Position numbers and translations under genes: made by a program | In this document: piece after piece, positions 1 to 8,700 of the stretch | How the letters are laid out: each line of letters opens with the position of its first letter | How positions within the stretch are numbered: the first letter of the stretch is position 1 | Assembly (NCBI GenBank): GCA_030248135.1 | Contig: JASANC010001285.1 | Coordinates: forward strand, 1 to 28,010 | From: Theristus sp. LFF4_11 | Taxonomy: Eukaryota; Nematoda; Chromadorea; Monhysterida; Xyalidae | Length of the DNA: 28,010 nt | Direction: 5' to 3' | Notes under the pieces: generated by a model | Database searches by the model: none | What the model was told of the DNA's origin: nothing | Seen by the model: the letters and a program-made list of their open reading frames with translations, nothing else

Positions 1-1
1 A

Positions 2-212
2 TTTTTTGTTTTTTGTACCGATTTCGCCACTTCCACACGGCCGATTCGTCCGAAATCGACACATTCAGTATCTAGGAATTGCTCACATAAGAAAACTAAC
101 CCAAAAAATTCGTGATCAGCGCATTGAATTACCCCCGACTACACCAGTTTCTCATTTTTTGTTTCTGGACCGATTTCGCCTATTTCCACGGCCGATTCGC
201 CCGAAATCGTCA
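2..212 (+). repeat. Duplicated ~60-bp segment, offset about 150 bp
   Basis: The block at about 2-58 contains ACCGATTTCGCCACTTCCAC followed by a GGCCGATTCG..CGAAATCG segment. The block at about 151-212 repeats the same order: ACCGATTTCGCCTATTTCCA, then GGCCGATTCGCCCGAAATCG. Both are preceded by a T-rich run. A second weaker pair (CCCTAGAAA..TTTTATTT..AATAACxG) occurs at about 292-325 and 474-507. Function unknown; probably decayed repeat DNA. Confidence 0.55.
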
Positions 213-789
213 CGATTTTGGTTATTTAACTGCTATTCTTTTTACTTTTTCAAAAAAAAAAGGTCAAATTCAAACTCTCAGTTGTTGGTTACCCCTAGAA
301 ATTGTTTTATTTGTCAAATAACGGCTTGTTTCACGCGCAGAAATTGGAAATACACTTCAAAATAAGCATTTTTCGTAATTTTTGTACAAACAAGCTAAAT
401 TTTTTTGAGCCTTTGGGAAACGGAAGCATCGGAGAAAAAATAAATGCGAAATTTGAAAATCCTAATGATTTTTACCCTAGAAAATGTTTTTATTTAATAA
501 CCGTCAGAATTTTCTATATCACTGAAATCCTGTAAAGCATTTCTATGACATGACCGAAAAAAGGGGAAAATGCAAGAATAGGGAGAAACAGCGAATTCAA
601 CGATGTTTGTGCACACAGCGTGTGTAGAAGATCACCACGAAAAAATTTCTGGTGCATTGCCAGTGTATTGCGGATTGTCTGCCTGTGTGCTGCAGAAAAA
701 AATCTCAGCTCCATTTATGTTCTGAGTGAGGCAAAGCAAGTTTGATATTTTAGCGCGAGCGATTGACTGGCCATAGCTACGCCTGTATC

Positions 790-827
790 CGCTGTCCGCT
801 CCGCTCCGCTCTGCTCCGCTCCGCTCG
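790..827 (+). repeat. CCGCT pentanucleotide microsatellite
   Basis: The unit CCGCT is repeated about seven times with one variant (CTGCT), in otherwise AT-rich intergenic DNA. It is a simple repeat and does not code. Confidence 0.8.
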
Positions 828-1126
828 CGAATGGGCATGATTTTGAATTCCCGTGTCGTGCATTGCAACTGCTTACCTATCTTTGCGCGCATTTACTCTC
901 GACCAAAATAAAAGATACTAACTGAAAAACACGCGCTCACAGATAAAAACTTTGACAACGGCAAGTATGTATACCACCTCAGACCCTGTCAAATTTTTAA
1001 GAATCAAACGTTTTAGACAATTTTTGCAACAAATGGTAAGAACTTTCACTTTTTGAGAACCTAACAAAAAGTGCGGTTTTTCATCCGAAAATTAAGTGGA
1101 TAACGATAATTGAATGTTCATTGCAG

Positions 1127-2745
1127 CACCGCCGGCAAGCAGCGGTCGACCCCCTGCGGGCCCGGGCATAATCGTGGTGCCCGGCGGGGGCGGGCAGGGT
1201 CAAGGCACGCAGTACGTCTACCTGCCCAACCCGTGTTGCCTCTCATCGCCAGCGACAAACGCCAATGGCTATCGCCTGACGTGCACCAACAGCGCGCAGT
1301 GCCCCCAAAACTACTGGTGTCACATCGGCGCTTCGACTGAGTACAACGCCTGTTGTCTTTACGCTGGTACGCTAAGACGAGGTTTGATGTGTGATGATCA
1401 TTATTTTTCTTTCCAACCGTTCGTTCCAACATTCACAAAATACTGAAAAATACACAGAGATACTACGATTCGTTTAGCGCAACCTAGTCAACCAACAGCA
1501 CAACCACAACCACAGCCTCGACCGACTGTGTTGCCTTCACCAACCAGCAGCAGCACAGCGTCTCCGGTGGACTTCACCAATCAGCCGTTGACTGTGTTCA
1601 CAACGAACATCGTTCGAAATCAAACGTCTTCAATCACAACACAAGCGCCAACCACGGTTGTACGAACGAACGACTCATGTGCATTTCCAATGTCGGTTGG
1701 CGCCGGGCCATTCGAACTGAGTCGCTGGGCATTCGATCAGGCAACGAAGACCTGCGTTCCGTTCACCTACTACGGACTGCTGGGCAACGCGAACAATTTC
1801 CAGACGCAGCAGATCTGCGAGAGCACTTGCAAAGGTCGGTCGGTACTTTGCAACTATTTGCTTTATTGTTGTTCATTCCCGATTTTGTCCGCAACTGGTA
1901 GTTTCATTCGTGGCGGACAATGAGACATTCGTGTCGTGAAGTTAGACAGTTGTGCATCGAATTCTTAGGCTACGGGAAGCGCGTGACGTGTGTCAAACAG
2001 CGTCGCTTGGTGTGCGCTGCGATGAAAGAACGGAGTGTCCCGTTGGATTCTGGTGTCATCGCGGCGAAACCATTCTCGACAACATCTGTTGCCCAAATAT
2101 CCGGTGTTGCACATTTGTTTGTTTTATTTTGTCTTGTTACCTATCGTTTCACACTAAATCTGCGCAGTGCAAGAATAGAATTGCTTTATTTCTGGGTGTT
2201 TCATAATCCAGACGAAGCAAAGTGCAGTCAACCGATGAACGTTGGCAGTGGTTCGGCATCGTTGACTCGCTGGTATATGGACCCATCAGATGGACCGTGT
2301 GGCACTTGCCATCAATTCACTTACCGCGGCCTTCGTGGCAACCAGAACAACTTCATCACACTGGCTGAATGCGAACGAGAATGCTCAGGTTGGTTTTGGT
2401 GACCGCACTTGTACAAACAAGTGAACAAATTAGCAAACTCTAATTGGTCAAGACACTCAAGAAAATGTAACTACTGGAAAGTGGAAACCGTTTCATTTGC
2501 CACTCCACGCCGCCTCTGTGATACTATCAAAGAGAGCGTGTCATTATCAACGTATCCGTTCTGTCACCCTCGTGGCCTGGTGGTAGTGCGTTAGACTGCA
2601 GTCTGTGCGCTCGGGGGATCGAGCCCCGCTGACGGGGTGTATAGGCACTTAATGACAGGGAAACTCGATGGGCGCCCTACTCAATGGCGTTCAGTACGCT
2701 TCTCTGGATTAGCCCTGGCTAAAAACATTGCCTAAAAATCCCATC

Positions 2746-2841
<96 letters not shown>

Positions 2842-5094
2842 AAACATGCGACTGATTTCTGTGATTTCTGGTACAATGTATCGCGCAACCATACGCAGTC
2901 CGAACCCAAGCCTAAGTTTCTAAAAGCCCGTTAACACTGACGTACGCCTATTCTATGGAAACGTGCCTTTGACGTTTGTCGAAGTACGTCAAAACGAACA
3001 GGCCCTAAGCCTAATCCTAAACCCAAGCCCAAGCCCAAGCCCAAGCCCACGCCCACGCCCAAGCCCAAGCCCAAGCCCACGCCCAAGCCCAAGCCCAAGC
3101 CCAAGCCCAAGCCCAAGCCTAAACCCAACCCCAACCCCAACCCCAACCCAACCCCAACCCAACCCAACCCAACCCAACGCCAACCCCAACCCCAACGGCA
3201 ACCCCAACCCCAACCCCAGCCCCAACCCCATCCCCAACCCCAACCCCATGCCCATGCGTGAGCCCAAGCATTACCCGCAGCCTAAGCCCTTAGCCCAAGC
3301 CCATGCTTGAGTCCAAGCCTACATGAGCCTAATGCTGAGCATAGCCTGGTCAATTACAGCATGCTATTCGGTGTGTCCTGTTGGAAGTCCAATGCTGCTG
3401 CTTGCGGATGACGGCCGTCCGCTGATCTGTGGTCCCGCACGACCGTGCCCATCGTCGCACTTCTGTCGCACTGGTCCTGACATTGAGTCTGCTGTCTGCT
3501 GTCCAGTTTGTGAGTGTTTGTTCAAAAACTTTCAGTTCAATCAAAGAATTTTAAATTTTCAAAAAACAGTCACGCCACGAAACAATCGAACGGCCGATTC
3601 ACAGCCACGGCAACTACCGCCGAGCAAAATCGTCGAGAACAGCGATGGCGAGACCGCAAAGAAATCAAGAGCAGGCGCACTGTCGCCGCTCATCTTGATC
3701 CTGGGTATAAGACGGTCTTCCATTTGCCAACGTTTAGCCAAAAACAAAACAAAATTGCCAATTCAGCATGTGTGATTCTGCTGCTGCTGAGCGGCCTGGT
3801 CGCCACGTTCTGGCGTCACCGTCATTCCATGGATGACGTCAGTAGAAAGTTGTGCGACAATTGGCCGCCGGGTGGAATGCCGCACGAGCAGCATGCCGGC
3901 AACGGACTGGTGGATGCTGTGCGTCGTTGGTGGGCGAGCGCAAGCAGAGAGCAATCCACGGAGAGAACCAGTCGGTTGCACATTCGATTGATTAGTGCTG
4001 ATTGATGGGTGCACCGGCTTCAGGCCAATTCATGCGCTCAAAATTTATCCGGCACGTCACGTCACGAGCACGTGTTCGAAAGATAACGAGACGGGCCAGG
4101 ATGGCTGTTTTTTGCTCCATGAATGACACGTGACGTGGCGGATAAATATTGTGTGCATGAATTGGCCTTTACAAGGATCTGTCACAAAGCATATGGAGTT
4201 TGTGTACTACACAATTTCAACTAGCCACTTTTCTGCAGCCTCCAGCTTGAGCAGCACCCTGGAGCCGCCCGTGATCGCGGTGATGCCCCATCCGACGCCG
4301 ATGTCCGCCGACAAATGGGCGGTGCTCCAGGAGCCGAGTGGCGGGCGAATGCTGCAACTGGCGCCACAACACGACGCACTTTCGAATTTCTACGGCGACC
4401 AAACGACGAATGCCGTTGAGGAAGCGAGTCCCAGTGTGACGCCACCTCCAAAACCGAGTCGACGTGCCGCACCACCACCGCCGCCGGCACCGCCACGGCC
4501 ACGCGCACGCACCAGCCGATCGTTGACGTCGCTCACGTCCACGGTGGCGTCTGAGTGTGAATGCGGTATGACGGCGCTGATGGATTCTTTGAAATTGATA
4601 ATTTCGAGACCGGGGAAACTGACTTGCGCACAAAATTTATCCGGCCCGGCCCGGCACGTCGCGTCTCATTCATGGAGCAAAAAACAGCCATCCGGCACGT
4701 CACGTTATCTTTAGAACACGTGCTCGTTTATACACGCACTCATACTTGACGTGCCGGGACGTGACGTGCCGGATATATATACGTCGTGCATGGATTGGCC
4801 TTTAAACAAGCAAAGGTAAAAAAAACGATGAAAAAAACTTCAAGCAGTTCAAAAGCACATCGTGTTCTTGTCTGCTTCACAGAGGCCCGCAACGTGTTCG
4901 GTCAGCCAGTGCATGTGTGCCGGCGGATGTCGTCCGTCTCCGGTGCCAGTCATGTGCGGCCCACACAACGTCCGCCGCCGCCGCCCACCGTGCTCGCCAC
5001 CGTGCATCGGGACGCAAGTATGCGCAGCGCTGCGCTGCCTCAGTCAGTCTCCATGAGTGAACTGACTGATTGTGATTACAACAATGACCAGTAA
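1127..5094 (+). CDS. Kunitz/lustrin-module type I membrane protein (5'-partial, spliced)
   Basis: A cell-surface or secreted-matrix type protein; its ligand is unknown. Proposed exons are 1127-1366, 1478-1838, about 1950/1969-2105, 2212-2388, 3360-3509, 3570-3704, 3767-3841, 4239-4565 and 4883-5094 (TAA). Modules in order: lustrin-type cysteine module (nt 1234-1356, ending NACC), Ser/Thr/Pro/Gln linker, Kunitz (1677-1830, NDSC to CESTC), lustrin (about 1990-2090), Kunitz (2221-2385) and lustrin (3372-3505, VCPVG to SAVCCPV). A polar stalk follows, then a helix [20 protein letters not shown] that is split between two exons. The cytoplasmic tail has [19 protein letters not shown] and QRPPPPP tracts that could bind SH3 or WW domains. 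Both Kunitz domains lack the second and fourth cysteines. Nearly all junctions are phase 1. The exon 2/3 and 3/4 borders are uncertain: alternative donors at 1835/1839 and 2104/2106, alternative acceptors at 1949/1968/2000. The N-terminus is missing. Confidence 0.82.
2565..2840 (+). mobile_element. tRNA-derived SINE with (CAA)n tail, inside an intron
   Basis: The head at about 2565-2640 looks like a tRNA. It has an A-box-like GTGGCCTGGTGGTAGTGCG and a B-box-like GGGATCGAGCCCC, the latter forming a 5-bp stem CGGGG/CCCCG around a 7-nt loop. The acceptor stem pairs poorly and no convincing anticodon stem forms, so this is not a working tRNA gene. A unique body of about 100 bp follows, and the unit ends in a CAA trinucleotide run. 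That order (tRNA-like pol III promoter, body, simple-repeat tail) is the classic SINE layout. I found no clear target duplication. Confidence 0.6.
2744..2840 (+). repeat. (CAA)n microsatellite, about 32 units
   Basis: A nearly uninterrupted CAA/AAC run, followed at once by TAAACATGCG. It produces artificial poly-Asn and poly-Leu open frames on the two strands. It is probably the 3' tail of the SINE just upstream. Confidence 0.95.
2855..2920 (+). repeat. Dispersed repeat, copy 1 (copy 2 at 5490-5558)
   Basis: Contains CGCGCAACCATACGCAGTCC followed by GAACCCAAGCCTAAGT. At 5526-5558 nearly the same string occurs (CGCAACCATATGCAGTCC, then GAACCAAGACTAAGT). Similarity extends upstream through TCTGTGATT. 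The two copies lie in an intron and in the intergenic region after the gene, in the same orientation. Confidence 0.6.
3000..3300 (+). repeat. C-rich hexanucleotide minisatellite (AAGCCC)n / (AACCCC)n
   Basis: It starts with telomere-like CCTAAGCCTAATCCTAAA, passes into about 18 AAGCCC units with occasional ACGCCC, and then into AACCCC/CAACCC variants to about 3300. The - strand is a regular series of three- and four-G runs that could form G-quadruplexes. It lies within the 971-nt intron 2389-3359 of the Kunitz/lustrin gene. The open frames across it (Pro-Ser and Gly-Leu repeats) are artefacts. Confidence 0.93.
4020..4172 (+). mobile_element. MITE copy A in intron 3842-4238
   Basis: Terminal inverted repeats: the left end AGGCCAATTCATGCGC is mirrored by the right end GCATGAATTGGCCT, and AAAATTTATCCGGCACGTCA is mirrored by TGACGTGGCGGATAAAT. 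The interior contains GAGCACGTGTTCGAAAGATA and TGGCTGTTTTTTGCTCCATG, which recur inverted in copy B at 4619-4803. No coding capacity; a non-autonomous DNA element. Confidence 0.7.
4619..4803 (-). mobile_element. MITE copy B (inverted relative to copy A) in intron 4566-4882
   Basis: The core CATGGAGCAAAAAACAGCCA and TATCTTTAGAACACGTGCTC is the reverse complement of the core of copy A at 4020-4172. The right end GTGCATGGATTGGCCT matches the family terminus. The left terminus is eroded, keeping only GCGCACAAAATTTATCCGG. This copy has extra internal CCGGCACGTCA/GACGTGCCGG repeats. Confidence 0.65.
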
Positions 5095-5149
5095 TGATAA
5101 GTTGACAGAGATTTCGTGATCAAATTCTTATTCTTCTGCTTTTACGACC

Positions 5150-5155
5150 AATAAA
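5150..5155 (+). terminator. Poly(A) signal AATAAA of the Kunitz/lustrin gene
   Basis: A canonical AATAAA 56 nt after the TAA stop of the last exon, within CGACCAATAAATATAATA. It fits a short nematode-like 3' UTR. Confidence 0.6.
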
Positions 5156-5159
5156 TATA

Positions 5160-6079
5160 ATATTTTTTACCGTATGATCACAGATTGAAAGCTTGGGCCA
5201 GTTTTAAGAGTATCACCCTGAAAGTGCGTGCACAGACATGCATCACTCCGAAATTTGCGCACCAAATTCACACCTGCGATAAGCCTACGCTGAGCTGATA
5301 TCATGAGAAAGATGCGACTGAATACAAAACACGCAAGCAAAACTCGACCAGAAAAAATACGGTGGAATGCTGGATAGTTGGAACTAATTCGTACGCACAC
5401 TGTGGGCGTTTCCGTTGTGAGTTTTTGTTTGAGTGGGATAATGGTTGTAAAAAGTGAGTACAACGTCCAACCCCACGGTCCGACGCTGCGATTGCCGAGC
5501 GATTCTGTGATTGCTGTTACAAATCGCGCAACCATATGCAGTCCGAACCAAGACTAAGTCTAACGGTTCGTTCATACGACACCGCACGGCACTGCACGGC
5601 ACGTTAGGTGTTAGGTGTCGTTTTATTGCATTGAAATAATTTTATAGGGATAAAAAGATTCTGATTATTTTAGTTTTTCATTTTCTTGCTCAAAACTACC
5701 GTCAGATTACGTTAAGATTGCTGATTTCAAATTGCCGCGCAGCCGGGAAGCCTTTTCCCCATCTGTGTATGCAAAGACATATTACGACACGTTCATTGAC
5801 TTTGAAATATTGTTGAACCAAATGAAATACATTTTTGGGACGAAAATAAAACGCGAATGTGCAGTCTATCGAGAATATCAAGGAATACGACCAGTATTCA
5901 CAGTCATTTATTGAACACAGCCATTTACCGCATCGGCGTCTATTTTGCTCGATGCTTCCGAATGTGAACAGTTTATGCGACCAGTGAAGCATCCGACCGT
6001 CCAAACACCGATAATGCTGCACAAAAAAAGAATGCACACCGAATTCTGAGGCGAACTCTGACGTTCAAACACATGAGTC
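5160..6079. other. Intergenic region with no recognised gene
   Basis: Open frames on both strands are short and have no recognisable motif. The only structured sequence is the second copy of the dispersed repeat (about 5490-5558) and, just after it, a CACGGCACTGCACGGCAC / TTAGGTGTTAGGTG short-repeat patch at 5584-5620. Confidence 0.5.
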
Positions 6080-6400
6080 GTGTTAAAAAAAAACTCGAGA
6101 GCCAACGACGACGATGGTGAATCTAGCCCGGAACGCGATGATGATCAATCGATTCACCGAAAAAACCGTCAAGAAAAAGCCGCAAAAACGCCCGTTAAAA
6201 ACCAGGAAGTCGGAGATTCGCTGGAAATTTTTAATCACCTGTCCAGGAAGATTTTTCCAGTATCAAAGGTCAGATCGTTTCATCTTTTTGTGTTATATCG
6301 ATTTCACCTTTCTATCGTTTATTTCAGCACATCAGCTGCTTCGTGGAGCGCAGAGTTGAACCGCACTGGAGACGCACCTTTGGGTTGAATGGACGGTGAT
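6080..6400 (+). CDS. Possible two-exon coding fragment, unknown
   Basis: The frame from about 6085 is rich in charged and disorder-type residues (DDDGESSPERDDDQS, then EKAAKTPVKNQEVGDSLEIF). It runs to a possible donor AAAG|GTCAGA at about 6269. The intron would end at ATTTCAG (6327), and in-phase reading then gives HISCFVERRVEPHWRRTFGL and a stop at 6397-6399. A second frame across the same DNA is also open (KKKPQKRPLKTRK...). I recognise no domain. It may be the 5' end of whatever is encoded at 6761-7304, or an unrelated decayed sequence. Confidence 0.25.
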
Positions 6401-6760
6401 CAGAGCGAATTGGCAAAACTCGCTTTTTTGAAAAAGTACGCTTCTTTTGTAGAACAATTTTGATTGATTGGTTCATACCTTTGAAACAAAGTTATGTTGG
6501 AAATCTGTTGTCTTTAAAGAACCCACTGAACCTTTCTATTTCGCAGCTGTGACATCTAGTGCAGATTTTTGCGCCACTTTGTGACTGTTGATTTATACTT
6601 GAATTTTAGCAGTTTTTTTAAATTGTGGGTCTTAGTTTTGAAACTTTTTGGAAAAAACACGCAAAACACGCAAACGAGCAAACAACGTCGCAAGAGTGGA
6701 AGTCGATCACATCAGCAATATACAACTGTAATTGCTTCACTGCCATGGCCTCACTTGCAG

Positions 6761-7304
6761 CCCCAAAGTGCAGCCGAGCCGAGATTCGACCCGATTTGGT
6801 ATTCGCCAACAAACGCGAGTATCAAAACTTGAAAAACACCAACTTCTTGGTAACTGCAATTTTTCTTCAAAAGGCAATCTTTATTTTTCTCGCCCCAGCA
6901 ACTCAAGTTAAAATACGTATTTAGTGTTCGCAACTTCGGATCGCATCGATAAGCTGCTTCATTCACTGCAACGTGGAACTTGATGCTAAAAGCAAAGCAC
7001 TTGTCCAGCAGACGGCTCACGCTGGCGCGCTCAAACGAGAACTGGACGTGAGCTAGCTTTTTGTCCACTATTCATTTTAACTGTTTTATTTTCTCTTTCT
7101 CAACTAAATCTCCTTTTATTATGCTGAATACATGATTGGGTAAATCACCGCAACGTCTTTGTTGACTCACAGCAGGAGTCAACAATACACACGCAAGGCA
7201 TCGAAGCAACCTGCTCTGTACTTCGCCAGTTGCAGGGCACTTCCCGCGAAATGTTCGTGACATGCTCTATGCCTATGTCGTCCGACGGGCGCATCAGTAT
7301 GTGA
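6761..7304 (+). CDS. Candidate spliced gene fragment, helical, unknown (possibly decaying)
   Basis: Three stretches with good splice signals join in frame: 6761-6849 (acceptor ACTTGCAG, donor GTAACT), 6925-7047 (acceptor TATTTAG, donor GTGAGC) and 7173-7304 (acceptor GACTCACAG, ending TGA). The product includes VELDAKSKALVQQTAHAGAL, KRELDQESTIHTQGIEATC and SVLRQLQGTSREMF, which look helical or coiled-coil. Neighbouring frames also look protein-like: SDRIDKLLHSLQR at about 6938-6974, and RDMLYAYVVRRAHQYVMSIL at about 7250-7310. That pattern could mean frameshifts in a decaying gene. The opposite strand is open for long stretches too. I do not recognise the family. Confidence 0.3.
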
Positions 7305-7790
7305 TGAGCATTTTGGAAACGATCACGGTTGAATGTTTTAAAGAATTTAATCTTCCCACCGATTCCACAAAAAACCATCTGCAATGAGAAATGAGCTGAC
7401 ACAGTGGGATTTTTTGAAAAAACCCTGGTCATGGTGTACTCATTCACCAACGTCTGTTCCGTTAGTTTTGTTTGCTGTAGCTGATTTATTTCAATTTTTA
7501 GGGCTGACATTTGCTATACAGTCGTTATATTTCGTGTTCGTGTTTATTTTTAGCAAGAAAACAGACGAGATTTTGTTTGTTTGTTTTTGAACAAATGTTT
7601 GGTGCAATTGAATTGAATGTAATCGGTTGATTCTGCTTATTTGCTGATTCATTTGATTGAATAAAGTCAGGAAGTAACAGAAATAAAATAAAACACGCAA
7701 AAGAATCGATTGGATATGTTTTCGATGCAATAAACGGCGATTTTCGTCGGGCCATTCATTTTGTGTTGGGTCATTCATTTTGTGTAGGGC
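7305..7790. other. AT-rich region without a recognised gene
   Basis: Past 7380 only AT-rich open frames remain, with Phe/Leu/Lys-biased translations typical of non-coding DNA. No repeat structure stands out apart from a short duplication, GCCATTCATTTTGTGT / GTCATTCATTTTGTGT, at about 7751-7785. Confidence 0.45.
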
Positions 7791-7794
7791 ATGG

Positions 7795-8022
7795 AGGTGG
7801 AATTTTTTGGAAAAATTCAATTTCGTGAAAAATTTCCGGAAATTTTATCGAAAAAAATTTCGGCCATTTTCCCATTTTTTCACGAGACCAAAGATGGCCA
7901 AATGAGCATTTTCCATAAAAAACAAACAAAGTTTGTTTGGTAAAATTACGAAAATTTGTTTTGAGCTGGAAAAATTGCCGAAAAATTTTCCGGAAAATTT
8001 CCGAAATTTTTTCACGTGCCAG
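7795..8022. repeat. AT-rich imperfect fold-back repeat
   Basis: The left part, with GAAAAATTTCCGGAAATTTT near 7827, is mirrored by GAAAAATTTTCCGGAAAATT near 7979. Both halves contain GAAATTTTTTC-type palindromes, and a CACGAG..TGGCC segment lies at the centre. The whole could fold into a long imperfect hairpin, which suggests a degraded MITE. I could not fix its termini. Confidence 0.4.
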
Positions 8023-8041
8023 GCCAGCGAGGGCCATGCGA

Positions 8042-8188
8042 TTTGTATACATTCTTAAAAGTGATTTTTTTGATTTATGATCTGAGGTTGCTTGTAATGA
8101 GTCGTTGTAGGTTCCTAACCCTAAACCTAATCCTAATCCTAAGCCACCGGAACTGCAGATGCAGCTGTTTTAATAATGATGCATTACG
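8042..8188 (+). repeat. Dispersed repeat with telomere-like core, copy 1
   Basis: Closely matches 16350-16574 in the same orientation. Both run from GATTTGTATACAT through AGTGATTTTTTTGATTT and GAGTCGTTGTAGGTTCCTAA, then a CCTAAMCCTAATCCTAATCCTAAG tract, and end TTTAATAATGATGCATTACG. Relative to the other copy, about 77 bp are missing after CCTAAGCC. The CCTAA-based tract resembles degenerate nematode telomere repeat (GCCTAA/TTAGGC). No coding sequence. Confidence 0.75.
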
Positions 8189-8207
8189 GGCAGTAGCGAA
8201 AGCGGGA

Positions 8208-8366
8208 CCTTGGGTGAGGGGGGGGGGTGTTTGCCAAATTTTAGAGGGGGGGGGTGTCAGGTGCCTTCTCGGTGAGGGGGGGGGGGTGCACGCACGGGCA
8301 GCAAATTTTCCTGAGGGGGGGTGCACTGGCAGAAAAATTTCGTGAGGGGGGGGTGCACGGGATCGC
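8208..8366 (+). repeat. G-run tandem repeat (TGAGGGGGGGTGCAC-like)
   Basis: Four or five units of about 35-45 bp, each with a run of 7-10 G flanked by TGAG/AGAG on the left and TG(T/CAC) on the right. They are separated by GCAGCAAATTTT-like linkers. A further G-run unit (CCGTGAGGGGGGGGGTGTGCGATCCCGTG) stands alone at about 8550-8580. Such runs can form G-quadruplexes. The Pro-rich frames on the - strand are artefacts. Confidence 0.75.
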
Positions 8367-8700
8367 ACGGGTAATACCAAATTTTTGCTTTAGAAAAACA
8401 CAGAAATTCTTGTGAAATACAGAATATTTTGTGCAAACAAGCTGCTTGTTTGGTCAGAAACAACAAAATCTATGCAGGGAGAGACACATACGTCAAGAAA
8501 AATGCAAAAATTACGGTATTTTTGGAAAAAATTGAGATGAGATTGACCACCGTGAGGGGGGGGGGTGTGCGATCCCGTGTTTTCTCGGGTTGGCCTACAT
8601 AGGGAAAGAAATATTTTGTACTAAACAGCAAAAAGAAAACCAGAGCGTGAATTATAATCAATCACGCTTTAGAAACGTATTAAAAATTAGAAGTAGACGT

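Larger units (their letters stand above)
1..1126. other. Gene-poor AT-rich region upstream of the first recognised exon
   Basis: I find no convincing exon here. Open frames are short and have no recognisable domain. The stretch contains a duplicated segment of about 60 bp and a CCGCT microsatellite, listed separately. The first recognised exon starts at 1127 in phase 1, so at least one earlier exon must exist. It could lie beyond the left edge or be a short exon that I cannot recognise here. Confidence 0.5.

Noticed and set aside
1118..1432. 104-codon frame on the - strand
   Set aside because: Antisense shadow of the lustrin-module exon 1127-1366.
2568..2640. tRNA gene
   Set aside because: The B box and T-arm are good, but the acceptor and anticodon stems do not pair and it is fused to a body and a CAA tail. 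A SINE head explains it better.
2709..2934. Poly-Asn (+) and poly-Leu (-) protein
   Set aside because: Direct translation of the (CAA)n microsatellite, lying in an intron.
2931..3310. Pro-Ser/Pro-Asn or Gly-Leu repeat protein
   Set aside because: All frames on both strands stay open across the C-rich hexamer array. It is simple repeat within an intron.
5167..5535. 122-codon frame on the - strand
   Set aside because: Its composition is not protein-like, it has no domain or splice signals, and part of it overlaps a dispersed repeat.
8075..8466. Proline-rich protein on the - strand
   Set aside because: Produced by translating the G-run tandem repeat.
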